Shown: positions 37,055 to 46,682, numbered from the stretch's first letter. The stretch: 64,000 nucleotides of DNA from Cryobacterium arcticum (GCF_001679725.1 NZ_CP016282.1:3224001-3288000); one strand, 5' to 3'. Program-made: numbers and translations. Notes: a model not told the origin generated them from the letters alone.

Positions 37055-38775
37055 TTCTGTGTACCTCTCTCGGGGTGGGTAAGCACGGTAGGGGCCGTGC
37101 TGCTGGGGTCGGAGCTGGTGTAACTGTGTGCGATTGCGGTTGCCGCGGCGCGAGCGGATGCTGCGCCGTCGGCGGACAGAGCGGCCGCGGCAAGGTGCCG
37201 CGCCTGCTCAAGAGTGAAGTCGGCCAGGGAGGCCCGAACGTCGGCGAGGGCGGCAGCCGACATCGACAGGGTGGTGGCGCCGAGGCCCACGAGCACCACG
37301 GCGAGCAGCGGGTCGGCCGCGGCCTCGCCGCAGACACCGACGGGCTTGCCCGCCTGAGCGCCGGCGGCGCCCACCTCACCCACCAGGCGCAGCACCGCGG
37401 GGTGCCAGGGGTCCTGGAACCCGGCGACGGTTCCGAGCATCCGGTCGGCCGCGAGGGTGTACTGGGTGAGGTCGTTGGTGCCGATCGACGCGAAGTCGGT
37501 GTGCGCCAGGATGCGGTCGGCCATGAGAGCCGCGGACGGCACCTCGACCATGACGCCGGCGGTCTTCAGGCCCAGGTCGTGGGCGAGAGTGGTGAAGTAG
37601 TCGGCCTCTTCCACGGTGGACACCATGGGTGCCATCACCCAGACATCGGCCTCGGTGGTCTTGGCGGCCTCGGCGAGGGCGGTGAGCTGCTCGCGCAGGA
37701 TGTCCTCACTGGCGCGGAGCGCCCTCAGGCCGCGGAGGCCCAGGGCGGGGTTCTCCTCGTCGGCGTCGTTGAGGAACGCGAGCGGCTTGTCGGCGCCGGC
37801 GTCGAGCGCCCGCACCACGACCTTCTTGCCTGGGAAGGCGCGCAGCATCCGCTCGTATTCGCCCTGCTGCTGCAGCACGGTGGGCGCGGAGGTGGAGTCG
37901 AGGAAGAGGAACTCGGTGCGGAACAGGCCCACACCCTCTGCACCGAGGGCGACGGCGCGCTCGGCGCCATCCGCTGAACCGAGGTTGGCAAGCAGCGGAA
38001 CACTGGTGCCGTCGGCGAGCTTGCCAGGGCCGATCGGGGCCAGGGCGCGGGCGGCGCGGGCGGCGATGCGGGCCCGGGCGTCGGCGATCTGCTTGTCGGT
38101 GGGGGCCACGAGCACGATGCCGTTGGCGGCGTCGATGATGACCTCGTCGCCGTCGGCGAGCTGCGCGGCGGCGTGGGTGCCCACGATCGCCACGATGGAC
38201 TTCTCGCGGGCCAGGATCGCGGTGTGCGAGGTGGGGCCGCCGTCGATGGTGATGAGGCCGAGCACCTTGGTGAGGTCGAGCAGCGCGGTGTCGGCCGGGG
38301 CCAGGTCGCGGGCTACCAGCACGAACGGTTCGGCGGGGTCGGGCACGCCGGGGGCGGGCAGGCCGGCGAGGTCGGCGATGACCCGCTGGGCCACGTCGTC
38401 GAGGTCGGCGGCGCGTTCGGCGAGGTAGCCGCCGAGGGCCAGCAGCTGGTCGCGGAAGGCGGAGAAGGCTTCGAACACGGCGCGTTCGGCGGTCTGGTGC
38501 TTGTGCAGGCGGGCGGTGACTTCGTCGATGAGGGAGGGGTCCTCGGCCATCATGGCCTGGGCCTCGAGCACCTCCTGGGCAGTACCGCCGGCGCGTTCGC
38601 CCCGGGCCTCGAGGTCTTCGGCCACAACGTGCATCGATGTGGTGGCGCGGGCCAGTTCGGCATCGGGGTCGAGGGTGCTGCGGGTGTCGACGGGCTCGGG
38701 CAGCGGTTCGGGCATGCGCAGCACGCGGCCGACGGCCACACCCTGGCCGATTCCGATTCCCTGCAGTTCCAGCAT
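37051..38775 (-). CDS. ptsI: PTS phosphotransferase enzyme I
   Basis: 574 residues. It autophosphorylates with phosphoenolpyruvate and loads HPr. The active His184 is in GGPTSHTAILAR; the PEP-binding barrel includes GVGLFRTEFLFLD and, near the C-terminus, the Cys motif GVCGEAA. It is a general PTS component, so any other PTS sugar system in the cell probably depends on this locus. It lies 15 bp after ptsH and is coupled to mtlA. Confidence 0.96.
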   Translation of the reverse strand: MLELQGIGIGQGVAVGRVLRMPEPLPEPVDTRSTLDPDAELARATTSMHVVAEDLEARGERAGGTAQEVLEAQAMMAEDPSLIDEVTARLHKHQTAERAVFEAFSAFRDQLLALGGYLAERAADLDDVAQRVIADLAGLPAPGVPDPAEPFVLVARDLAPADTALLDLTKVLGLITIDGGPTSHTAILAREKSIVAIVGTHAAAQLADGDEVIIDAANGIVLVAPTDKQIADARARIAARAARALAPIGPGKLADGTSVPLLANLGSADGAERAVALGAEGVGLFRTEFLFLDSTSAPTVLQQQGEYERMLRAFPGKKVVVRALDAGADKPLAFLNDADEENPALGLRGLRALRASEDILREQLTALAEAAKTTEADVWVMAPMVSTVEEADYFTTLAHDLGLKTAGVMVEVPSAALMADRILAHTDFASIGTNDLTQYTLAADRMLGTVAGFQDPWHPAVLRLVGEVGAAGAQAGKPVGVCGEAAADPLLAVVLVGLGATTLSMSAAALADVRASLADFTLEQARHLAAAALSADGAASARAAATAIAHSYTSSDPSSTAPTVLTHPERGTQK

Positions 38776-38790
38776 GGTCAGCAGCTCCGC

Positions 38791-39057
38791 TTAGGCGTCG
38801 TGGTCGGTGAGAAGAAGGGCGGCGAGTTCGTCGAGCACCGTCTCGGCGTTGTCGCCGTCGGTGGCCAGGGTGACGCTGTCGCCGTGGTTGATGCCCAGTG
38901 CGATGACGCCCAGGATGCTGGCGGCGTTGACGGCCTTGCCGTCGCCCTTCTGCAGGGTGACGGGGGTGCCGGCGGCGGCCGCGGCCTTGGTGAAGAGCTT
39001 CGCGGGGCGAGCGTGCAGCCCGTGGGTCGATCCGATCAGTACGGTGCGTTCAGCCAT
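38791..39057 (-). CDS. ptsH: Phosphocarrier protein HPr
   Basis: 88 residues. The phosphorylated His15 is in GLHARPAK, and Ser47 (NAASILGVIALGI) is the equivalent of the regulatory Ser46 of other HPr proteins; whether it is used is unknown. First gene of the ptsH-ptsI-mtlA-mtlF-mtlD operon. Confidence 0.96.
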   Translation of the reverse strand: MAERTVLIGSTHGLHARPAKLFTKAAAAAGTPVTLQKGDGKAVNAASILGVIALGINHGDSVTLATDGDNAETVLDELAALLLTDHDA

Positions 39058-39175
39058 TTCGTACGCCTAAGCCTTTCCAACGTGCGGGATTGTCACCGGG
39101 CCTCAGTCGAGGTCCCGGCTTCGTGCGGGCGGCCGGCAGCCGCCGGCACAACAATCAGGGGTGGTACGGGGTGGC

Positions 39176-39190
39176 GTCTGACTGTCAGAC
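39176..39190. promoter_or_regulatory. 15-bp palindrome at the 3' end of the EIIB gene
   Basis: GTCTGACTGTCAGAC has perfect 7-bp arms around a central T. It overlaps the stop codon of the EIIB gene and lies about 120 bp upstream of ptsH, so it could be a hairpin or an operator. Confidence 0.35.
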
Positions 39191-39502
39191 CCACGACCGT
39201 TCGTGCTCGGCATCCACGGCCAGGTCGAGTGCCAGGTCGCCGTCGCGGGCCGCGAAGACCGCCTTGGGCAACAGGGCCACTCCCACGCCGAGCTTCTTCG
39301 CCTGAGTGCTGAGGCGGTCGAAGCGGGGAGCGAGGTGTGGGCCGACCAGAAGAACATCGACGGTGTCGAGCGAGCCCGGCAGGTCCGATTCGCTTCCGGC
39401 GACAACGGTGAGGGTGAGCCCACGTTGCTTGCCGGTCACACGCAAGCGGTGTGCCACGAATGCGCTGGACGCACCGGCACCACATACGACGAGAATCTTC
39501 AT
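39185..39502 (-). CDS. Stand-alone PTS enzyme IIB (lactose/cellobiose type)
   Basis: A 105-residue EIIB protein. The phosphorylatable Cys7 lies in ILVVCGAGASSAF, the P-loop of the lactose/chitobiose EIIB family, a different fold class from the EIIB domain of MtlA. No matching EIIC or EIIA gene is nearby. AAGGAAT precedes the ATG. It lies between ptsH and the divergent MtlR gene, so a signalling role toward MtlR is possible but unproven. Confidence 0.8.
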   Translation of the reverse strand: MKILVVCGAGASSAFVAHRLRVTGKQRGLTLTVVAGSESDLPGSLDTVDVLLVGPHLAPRFDRLSTQAKKLGVGVALLPKAVFAARDGDLALDLAVDAEHERSWV

Positions 39503-39579
39503 TGATTCATTCCTTCCATCGAACTTCTGAATGCAACACCTACTGTCCTCTTTCCGCCCCGCGGGCACCACCAGAGCCT

Positions 39580-39598
39580 TTTCCGCACCCTGCGGAAA
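39580..39598. promoter_or_regulatory. TTTCCGCA-CCC-TGCGGAAA palindrome in the EIIB-mtlR spacer
   Basis: Perfect 8-bp arms around CCC, with a partial second copy (TTTCCGCCCCGCGG) at 39551-39564. It lies between divergent promoters of the EIIB gene and mtlR and is a good candidate for an MtlR-type activator site. Confidence 0.5.
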
Positions 39599-39669
39599 CA
39601 AACAAAATGCCTGCTGTTGCGGGCTGTACTCTCTGCTTGACTACTCTTGAGACAATGGAGTTGCGCACT

Positions 39670-41601
39670 ATGAGTGATAAACAGGCACGGATGCTGGACT
39701 ATCTGTCCCAGACGTCGGGCTGGATCACGGCAGGCGAACTCGCTGACCGCCTGGGCGTCACCCCGCGCAGCGTGCGCAGTTACGTCACCGCGGTCAAGGC
39801 CGCGGCGCATCCGCTGACCGTGATCGAATCGGGCACCGCCGGGTATCGCATCAACCGGGACGAGTTCTCCGCGTTCACCGCCGAGCACCGCGCGCGCCCC
39901 CGCGACACCGAAGCGGACACCCCGCAGCAGCGTCTGTCGCAGCTGGTGCGCCGGCTCACCGAGGAGGTCGACGGCCTCGACGTGTACGAGTTGGCCGCCG
40001 AGAACTTCGTCAGCGACTCCACCGTGGAGGCCGACCTGGCCCGGGTGCGGTTGCTGCTGCCCGACTCCGGGCTCACGCTCGTGCGGCACGGCAGCGTCGT
40101 CACCCTCACCGGCTCGGAGACCGACCGGCGCAAGCTGCTCAGCCGCATGTTCCGCGAGGAAAGTGCCCGCGGCATGATCGACCTCGAGACCATCCAGCGC
40201 GAGTTCACGTCCGGCCAGGCCGGCGCCGATAGCCTCAGCGCGTTCAAGACCGACCTCATCGACCTGCTCGACGGCCAGGGCTACTTCGTCAACGAGTACG
40301 GCATCAACAACGTGCTGCTGCACGTGGCGATCGCCATCGACCGGGTGAGCAAGAACCTCTCCCCCGCGCCGGCCGTGACCGAACCGCCGTCGGAGTTGGC
40401 CACGTCGCTGTCGGGCCTGATCATGACGCACTTCGACGTGTGCCTGGGCAGCGGCGACCTGGCGTACCTGGCTTTCCTGCTCACTACCCGGGTGATCACC
40501 CCCGGGCACGACCAGCCCGCCGAGACCCTCATCGAGAGCTACGTGCAGCCGGCCGAGCTCGCCGCGATGCGCGCGATCGTGGACCGGGCCAGCCAGGAGT
40601 ACCTCGTCGACCTCGACGACGACGACTTCATCGTGCGGCTCACCCTGCACGTGCGCAACCTGATCAACCGGGCGCACGACAAGTCGTACTCCCGCAACCC
40701 GCTCACCCGGTCGATCAAAACCTCGTACCCGCTGATCTACGAGCTGGCCGTGTACATCGCCAGCGAGCTGCAGCGTGCCGAGCAGATCGTGATCAACGAC
40801 GACGAGATCGCGTACATCGCCATGCATGTGGGCGCGCACCTCGAGCAGCAGGTACGCCGGGTGGAGCTGGTGACCTGCGCGATCGTGTGCCCCAACTATT
40901 ACGACATGCACGTGCTGCTGCGCGAACGCATCGAACGGGTGCTCGGCGACGACCTCGAGGTGGTCGCGGTGATCACCCGGTCCGATGTGGCCTGGGACTC
41001 GCTCGACGCCGATCTGGTGCTCACCACCATCGACCCCCAGCTGCACTCCGACGGGGTCATCGTGATCCAGCCGTTCCTCACCCAGGGCGATGTGGACCGC
41101 ATCCGTCAGCACGCCAGCCGGGTGCGGCGGATGCGCCGGCGCGCGCGCCTGAAGGACGACCTGCTGCAGTTCTTCGACGAGTCGTTGTTCTCCCGCAACT
41201 TCTACGCCCGCGACGAGGTGGCCATGATCACCGCCCTGGGCGAGCGGATGACGGCCAAGGGCATCATCGACCAGAGTTACGTCGACGGCGCCATCGAGCG
41301 CGAGCTGATGTCGTCGACCGCGTTCACCGACAACCTCGCGGTGCCGCACGCCATGTCGATGAGTGCCAAGCAGACCTCGATCGCGATCGTGATCAACGAC
41401 GCCCCGATGGACTGGGGCGACAACCGGGTGAACGTGGTGGCCCTCATCGCGTTCAGCGCCGCGGGGCGCAGCACCTTCCAGGCGGTCTTCGACCAGTTCG
41501 TGGAGGTCTTCGCCGACCGCCTCGAGGTGCAGCGCCTGATCAAGCGTTCGGTGGACTTCGCCTCGTTCATCGACGAGCTCGTCCACGTAATGGACACCTA
41601 G
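39670..41601 (+). CDS. mtlR: PTS-regulated transcription activator (MtlR/BglG family)
   Basis: 643 residues. A DNA-binding winged helix (about 8-60, ELADRLGVTPRSVRSYV) is followed by two PRD domains (the second contains YIAMHVGAHLEQQ with a phosphorylatable His), an EIIB-like segment (CAIVCPNYYD) and an EIIA domain with His560 in LAVPHAMS. The DNA-binding rather than RNA-binding start makes it a transcription activator of the MtlR/LicR type, controlled by PTS phosphorylation. I chose the ATG at 39670 because GGAG lies 9 nt upstream; ATG 39655 is five codons earlier. Confidence 0.88.
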   Translation: MSDKQARMLDYLSQTSGWITAGELADRLGVTPRSVRSYVTAVKAAAHPLTVIESGTAGYRINRDEFSAFTAEHRARPRDTEADTPQQRLSQLVRRLTEEVDGLDVYELAAENFVSDSTVEADLARVRLLLPDSGLTLVRHGSVVTLTGSETDRRKLLSRMFREESARGMIDLETIQREFTSGQAGADSLSAFKTDLIDLLDGQGYFVNEYGINNVLLHVAIAIDRVSKNLSPAPAVTEPPSELATSLSGLIMTHFDVCLGSGDLAYLAFLLTTRVITPGHDQPAETLIESYVQPAELAAMRAIVDRASQEYLVDLDDDDFIVRLTLHVRNLINRAHDKSYSRNPLTRSIKTSYPLIYELAVYIASELQRAEQIVINDDEIAYIAMHVGAHLEQQVRRVELVTCAIVCPNYYDMHVLLRERIERVLGDDLEVVAVITRSDVAWDSLDADLVLTTIDPQLHSDGVIVIQPFLTQGDVDRIRQHASRVRRMRRRARLKDDLLQFFDESLFSRNFYARDEVAMITALGERMTAKGIIDQSYVDGAIERELMSSTAFTDNLAVPHAMSMSAKQTSIAIVINDAPMDWGDNRVNVVALIAFSAAGRSTFQAVFDQFVEVFADRLEVQRLIKRSVDFASFIDELVHVMDT

Positions 41602-41660
41602 CCCCCGCTCCGCCCCACCCCGGCCGGTCGCCCCACCCCGCCGTTCGAGCCCCCGTCGCT

Positions 41661-41751
41661 GGTCGAGCTTGTCGAGACCTCGCGACCCTGTCTGCATTGG
41701 TCCCCACGCCGTCGGTCGAGCCCCACCTCGCTGGTCGAGCTCGTCGAGACC
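41661..41751. repeat. Two R-type cores of the dispersed repeat after mtlR
   Basis: GGTCGAGCTTGTCGAGACC at 41661-41679 and GGTCGAGCTCGTCGAGACC at 41733-41751, 72 bp apart, each followed by TCGCGACC. They lie in the 264-bp gap between mtlR and the GIY-YIG gene, which otherwise shows nothing recognisable. Confidence 0.85.
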
Positions 41752-41865
41752 TCGCGACCCAACAGCCCAACGGATGCGTCCCTCATCCCTCCGCGTCCGC
41801 CCGAGTTCTCCACAGACCAGCGTCGGACATCCCTTGAGCCCTCAGCACCCTGGCACCCTCATCGC

Positions 41866-42150
41866 ATGCCATTCATGTACATCCTCGAGTGCGCCGACGG
41901 CTCGTTCTACGTCGGGAGCACCTGGGATCTCGACAGACGCGTCGCACAACACAACACCGCCGACCAGGGCGCCGCCTATACCCGGCGGCGTCGTCCTGTA
42001 CGGCTCGTCTACTGCGAACAAAGCGAGAGCATCGCGGATGCCTACGCCCGGGAAAAGCAAATTCAAGGTTGGAGCAGGGCCAAGCGCAGAGCCCTCATCG
42101 AGGGCAGGCTCGGTGATCTGCCCGGCCTAAGCCGGCCACAGCACCCGTAG
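41866..42150 (+). CDS. GIY-YIG nuclease-family protein (UPF0213-like)
   Basis: A 94-residue single-domain protein. The motif appears as MYILECADGSFYVGST (the Tyr-Ile and Tyr-Val-Gly of GIY-YIG), followed by DLDRRVAQHN with the conserved Arg and His, and REKQIQGWSRAKRRALI with the catalytic Glu. Family members are YhbQ-like; a nucleic-acid role is suspected but not established. It sits directly beside repeat array 2 and is convergent with map. Confidence 0.88.
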   Translation: MPFMYILECADGSFYVGSTWDLDRRVAQHNTADQGAAYTRRRRPVRLVYCEQSESIADAYAREKQIQGWSRAKRRALIEGRLGDLPGLSRPQHP

Positions 42151-42198
42151 GGCCACATCCGCTGATCGAGCCGATTGGCATCCGACCAGTTACCCACG

Positions 42199-43104
42199 CA
42201 CCGGAGGAGACCGACGCGACCCAAACGCTGATCGAGCTTGCCGAGATCCCGCAACCCGAACGCGTTCGCGACAACCCGCACGAGGTCTCGACAAGCTCGA
42301 CCAACGAGACGGTCGAGACCTACGCAACCCAAACGCTGATCGAGCCTGCCGAGATCCCGCAACCCGAACGCGTTCGCGACAACCCGCACGAGGTCTCGAC
42401 AAGCTCGACCAACGAGACGGTCGAGACCTACGCAACCCAAACGCTGATCGAGCCTGTCGAGATCCCGCGAGCCGAATGCGTTCGCGACGGCGCTCGCGAG
42501 GTCTCGACGAGCTCGACCAACGACGGGGAGACGACCGTAGACACCGTCACGCGGTCTCGACGAGCTCGACCAACGAGACGGCCGAGACCTACGCAACCCA
42601 AACGCTGATCGAGCCTGTCGAGATCCCGCGAGCCGAACGCGTTCGCGACGACGCTCGCGAGGTCTCGACGAGCTCGACCAACGACGGGGAGACGACCGTA
42701 GACACCGTCACGCGGTCTCGACGACCTCGACGGTCGAGACCAACGCGACCCACACACTGATCGAGCCTGTCGAGATCCCGTGAGCCGCACGCATTCGCGA
42801 CGATGCTCACGAGGTCTCGACGAGCTCGACCAGCAAGGTGGGGACGAACGCAGGCCGGGTCACCAGGTCTCGACAAGCTCGACCGACGACGCGGGAACCA
42901 ACGCGGACACCGTCACCAGGTCTCGACAAGCTCGACCGACGAGGGGGAACCAACACGGACACAGTCACCGGGTCTCGACGAGCTCGACCGACGAGGGGGG
43001 AACCAGCGCGGACGCTGTCACAAAGTCTCAACGAGCTCGACCGACGAGACGGGGACCAACGCAGACAACGTCACCGGGTCTCGACGAGCTCGACCGACGA
43101 GACC
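42199..43104. repeat. Phased 19-bp-core repeat array 2 (between GIY-YIG gene and map)
   Basis: About 900 bp of the same repeat as array 1, again between convergent genes. Cores start at 42230 R, 42284 F, 42338 R, 42392 F, 42446 R, 42500 F, 42553 F, 42607 R, 42661 F, 42714 F, 42759 R, 42813 F, 42866 F, 42919 F, 42971 F, 43024 F (AGTCTCAACG variant) and 43077 F. Steps are 53-54 bp except one of 45 and one of 52. The left half alternates orientation, the right half is F only. The last core ends 14 bp before the map stop. The stretch contains no gene. Confidence 0.92.
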
Positions 43105-43108
43105 GCGG

Positions 43109-43945
43109 CTAGGCGAGGGGCGTGGGGGTGATGCCGAACTGGGCCAGGCCCGCGGCGCCGCCGTCTTCGGCGGTGAGCACCCAGATGCCGTCCTTGTGCA
43201 CGGCCACGCTGTGTTCCCAGTGCGCGGCGGCCTTGCCGTCGCTGGTAGCGACGGTCCAGTCGTCGTCGCGGGTGTAGGTCTCGATGTCGCCGAGCACCAC
43301 CATCGGCTCGATGGCCACAACCAGGCCGGGCTTCACGTCCGGGCCCTTCTGGCGCACCCGGTAGTTGAACACCGGCGGCGCCTCGTGCATCGACTTGCCG
43401 ATCCCGTGGCCCACGTAGTCGGTGAGGATGCCGTAGCTGCCCTGCGACTCGATGTAGTCTTCGATCGCCTCGCCCACCTCGTTGAGGTGACGCGCCTCGG
43501 CGAGCCGGGCGATGCCGTGCCAGAGCGACTGCTCGGTCACGCGGGAGAGTTCCTCGCGCTCGGCCACGACCTCGGGCCGCGACGGGTCGGGCAGTACGAA
43601 GGTGAACGCCGCGTCGCCGTTCCAGCCGTCGATGATGGCCCCGCTGTCGATCGAGACGATATCGCCGGCACCGAGAACACGGTCGTTCGGGATGCCGTGC
43701 ACCACGTCGTCGTTCACCGAGGCGCACACGGTGTGGAAGTAGCCCTGCTCGAGCTTGAAGTTGGGCCGGCCGCCCAGGGCCACGATGGCGGCTTCAGCGG
43801 CCGCATCCAGGGCCAGCGTGGTCACGCCCGCCCGCATCGCTTCGCGGGCCGCCACGAGCGACGCAGCGGTCGCCAGGCCGGGGGCCAGCATGAGGCGCAT
43901 CTGCGCCGGAGTCTTGTAGATGGAGCGGCGAAGGGCCACGGTCAT
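43109..43945 (-). CDS. map: Methionine aminopeptidase, type I
   Basis: 278 residues. It removes the initiator Met from nascent proteins. The metal ligands are visible: Asp in IVSIDSGAI and GWNGDAAFTF, His in GHGIGKSMHE, Glu in VVAIEPM and Glu in HWEHSVAV. TAGTTT six bases before the ATG suggests a separate leaderless promoter in the 98-bp gap after adk. In most actinobacteria infA follows; here repeat array 2 and the PTS locus intervene. Confidence 0.96.
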   Translation of the reverse strand: MTVALRRSIYKTPAQMRLMLAPGLATAASLVAAREAMRAGVTTLALDAAAEAAIVALGGRPNFKLEQGYFHTVCASVNDDVVHGIPNDRVLGAGDIVSIDSGAIIDGWNGDAAFTFVLPDPSRPEVVAEREELSRVTEQSLWHGIARLAEARHLNEVGEAIEDYIESQGSYGILTDYVGHGIGKSMHEAPPVFNYRVRQKGPDVKPGLVVAIEPMVVLGDIETYTRDDDWTVATSDGKAAAHWEHSVAVHKDGIWVLTAEDGGAAGLAQFGITPTPLA

Positions 43946-43951
43946 ACCTGC

Positions 43952-43957
43952 AAACTA
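43952..43957 (-). promoter_or_regulatory. Candidate -10 for leaderless map
   Basis: TAGTTT, six bases, then ATG on the minus strand. Confidence 0.5.
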
Positions 43958-44007
43958 AGTCGTCGTGCGAAAGCGGGCGTCGGAAGGCGTCCGGGGGAAA
44001 AACGAAA

Positions 44008-44031
44008 GGGCGCCGACCGAAGCCGACGCCC
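44008..44031 (-). terminator. Intrinsic terminator of adk (end of the spc operon)
   Basis: A 10-bp stem with G-U pairs (44008-44017 with 44022-44031), a TTCG loop on the minus strand, then TTTCGTTTTT. It is 12 bp past the adk stop. Confidence 0.85.
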
Positions 44032-44043
44032 AATCACAGCAAT

Positions 44044-44654
<611 letters not shown>

Positions 44655-44658
<4 letters not shown>

Positions 44659-45977
44659 CGCAGAAGCCCTTCGTAGTGGCGTTGCTGCAGCTGGGAGTCG
44701 ATCTGCTTCACGGTCTCCAGGCCGACACCCACGATGATGAGGATGCTGGCGCCACCGAACGGGAAGTTCTGGTCGGCGCCGATGGCCGAGAAGGCTATCA
44801 GCGGGAGCAGTGCGATCAGGCCGAGGTACAGAGCACCGGGCAGCGTCACGCGGGTGAGTACGTAGTCGAGGTACTCGGCGGTGGGCCGGCCGGCACGGAT
44901 GCCGGGGATGAATCCGCCGTACTTCTTCATGTTGTCGGCGACCTCTTCGGGGTTGAAGGTGATCGCGACGTAGAAGTAGGTGAAGCCCACGATGAGCAGG
45001 AAGTACATCGCCATGTAAAGCGGGTGGTCGCCCTTGGTGAGGTTGTTGGTGATCCAGGTGACCCAGGCCAGCGGTTCGGTGCCCGCGGCGGGCTGGTTGA
45101 ACTGGGCGATCAGCGCCGGCAGGTACAGCAGCGACGACGCGAAGATGACGGGCACAACGCCGGCCATGTTCACCTTGATCGGAATGTAGGTGTTGTTGCC
45201 GCCATAGGTGCGGCGGCCCACCATGCGCTTGGCGTATTGCACCGGGATGCGGCGCTGCGACTGCTCGACGAACACCACGGCGGCCACAACGACCAGCCCG
45301 ATGGCCAGGACGATGAGGAGGATGTCGATGCCGTTCTGCTGGCCGATCGAGAACAGCGAGTTCGGGAAGCGGGCGGCGATCGACGTGAAGATGAGGAGGG
45401 ACATGCCGTTGCCGATGCCGCGCTCGGTGATCATCTCACCCATCCACATGATGACGCCGGTGCCGGCGGTCATGGTGATGACCATCAGCATGATGGCGTA
45501 CCAGGCGTCGTTGGTGATCAGCTGCGAACACTCGGAGGAGGCCGAGGTGCCGAACAGGGCGCCGCTGCGGGCGACGGTGATCAGCGTCGTCGACTGCAGG
45601 ATGCCGAGGGCGATGGTGAGGTAACGCGTGTACTGGGTGAGCTTGGACTGGCCCGCCGCGCCCTCCTTGTAGAGGGTCTCGAAGTGGGGAATCACCACGC
45701 GCAGCAGCTGCACGATGATGGAGGCCGTGATGTACGGCATGATCCCCAGTGCGAAGACGGACAGCTGCAGCAGGGCGCCACCGCTGAACAGGTTCACGAG
45801 CTCGTAGAGGCCGCTCGTTCCCTGGTTCGCTGCAAGACAGGCTTGCACGTTGCCGAAGTCCACGAATGGGGCGGGGATGAACGAGCCCAGACGGAACAGG
45901 GCGACGATGCCCAGGGTGAACCCGATCTTCTTACGAAGGTCCGGCGTGCGGAATATCCGCGCAATGGCGCTAAACAA
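44655..45977 (-). CDS. secY: Preprotein translocase subunit SecY
   Basis: 440 residues, ten transmembrane segments, the channel of the Sec translocon. It begins [20 protein letters not shown] and has the usual cytoplasmic loop [20 protein letters not shown]. The start is TTG with GGAGG six bases upstream. A repeat-derived hairpin lies in the 102-bp gap to rplO. Confidence 0.97.
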
Positions 45978-46004
45978 AAAAGGCCTCCAGTTAGTAACAA
46001 AGAA

Positions 46005-46060
46005 CGAGCTTGCCGAGACAGCGTCAGCGCATTAGTCGCTGAGCAGGCTCGACAAGCTCG
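46005..46060. repeat. Inverted pair of repeat cores forming a hairpin between rplO and secY
   Basis: CGAGCTTGCCGAG (46005-46017) and CTCGACAAGCTCG (46048-46060) are 13-nt arms with one mismatch, and TCAGCG/CGCTGA (46024-46029 with 46037-46042) pair inside. These are a degenerate R and an F core of the dispersed repeat. In the transcript this makes a strong stem within the spc operon. Confidence 0.75.
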
Positions 46061-46079
46061 ATCTCGTCTACGGGTCTTA

Positions 46080-46682
46080 CTACTTGATCGAGCCACCTGC
46101 TGCGACGATCTTCTGCTCAGCTGAGCGGGAGACCTTATCGACTGCAACAGTCAGCTTAACCGCAATGTCACCATTGCCGAGAACCTTGACCTTCTCGTTG
46201 TCACGAACAGCACCCTTGGCGACCAGCGATTCGATGGTTACATCGCCGCCGGTCGGGTACAGCTCGGCCAGGCGTTCCAGGTTTACAACCTGGTACTCCA
46301 CGCGGAACGGGTTCTTGAACCCGCGCAGCTTCGGGGTGCGCATGTGCAGCGGCATCTGCCCACCCTCGAAGCCGATACGCACGGTGTAGCGTGCCTTGGT
46401 GCCCTTGGTGCCACGACCCGCGGTCTTACCCTTGGATCCTTCACCACGGCCAACGCGCTGCTTGTCCTTCTTCGATCCGGGCGCGGGGCGAAGGTGGTGA
46501 ACCTTCAGCACCTGCGGACGGGCCTCAGTGGGCTCAGTCGGCGCGGCGGCCTTCTTGGCGGCAGCAGTCTTGGCCGGAGCCTTGGCTGCAGCAGCCTTCG
46601 TGGTCGTCGCCTTGGGGGCGGCGGCCTTCTTAGCGGCGGGCTTGGTTGCGACCTTCTCGGTCGCTTCCTTCTCGTCAGCCAT
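46080..46682 (-). CDS. rplO: 50S ribosomal protein L15 with long Lys/Ala N-terminus
   Basis: 200 residues. Normal L15 (about 145) starts near residue 58 ([23 protein letters not shown]). The first 55 residues are a Lys/Ala/Thr/Pro low-complexity extension of the histone-tail type ([19 protein letters not shown]). The start overlaps the rpmD stop by 1 nt, so the extension is real unless translation starts internally. Confidence 0.95.
   Translation of the reverse strand: MADEKEATEKVATKPAAKKAAAPKATTTKAAAAKAPAKTAAAKKAAAPTEPTEARPQVLKVHHLRPAPGSKKDKQRVGRGEGSKGKTAGRGTKGTKARYTVRIGFEGGQMPLHMRTPKLRGFKNPFRVEYQVVNLERLAELYPTGGDVTIESLVAKGAVRDNEKVKVLGNGDIAVKLTVAVDKVSRSAEQKIVAAGGSIK

Noticed and set aside
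42813..43104. Regular 53-bp direct repeats that could be taken for a CRISPR array
   Set aside because: The segments between cores are similar to one another and not unique spacers, core orientation changes elsewhere in the array, the core is only 19 bp, and no cas genes are near.
42476..43131. Open frames across repeat array 2
   Set aside because: Same reason: stop-free only because the repeat lacks stops in several frames; products are repetitive.
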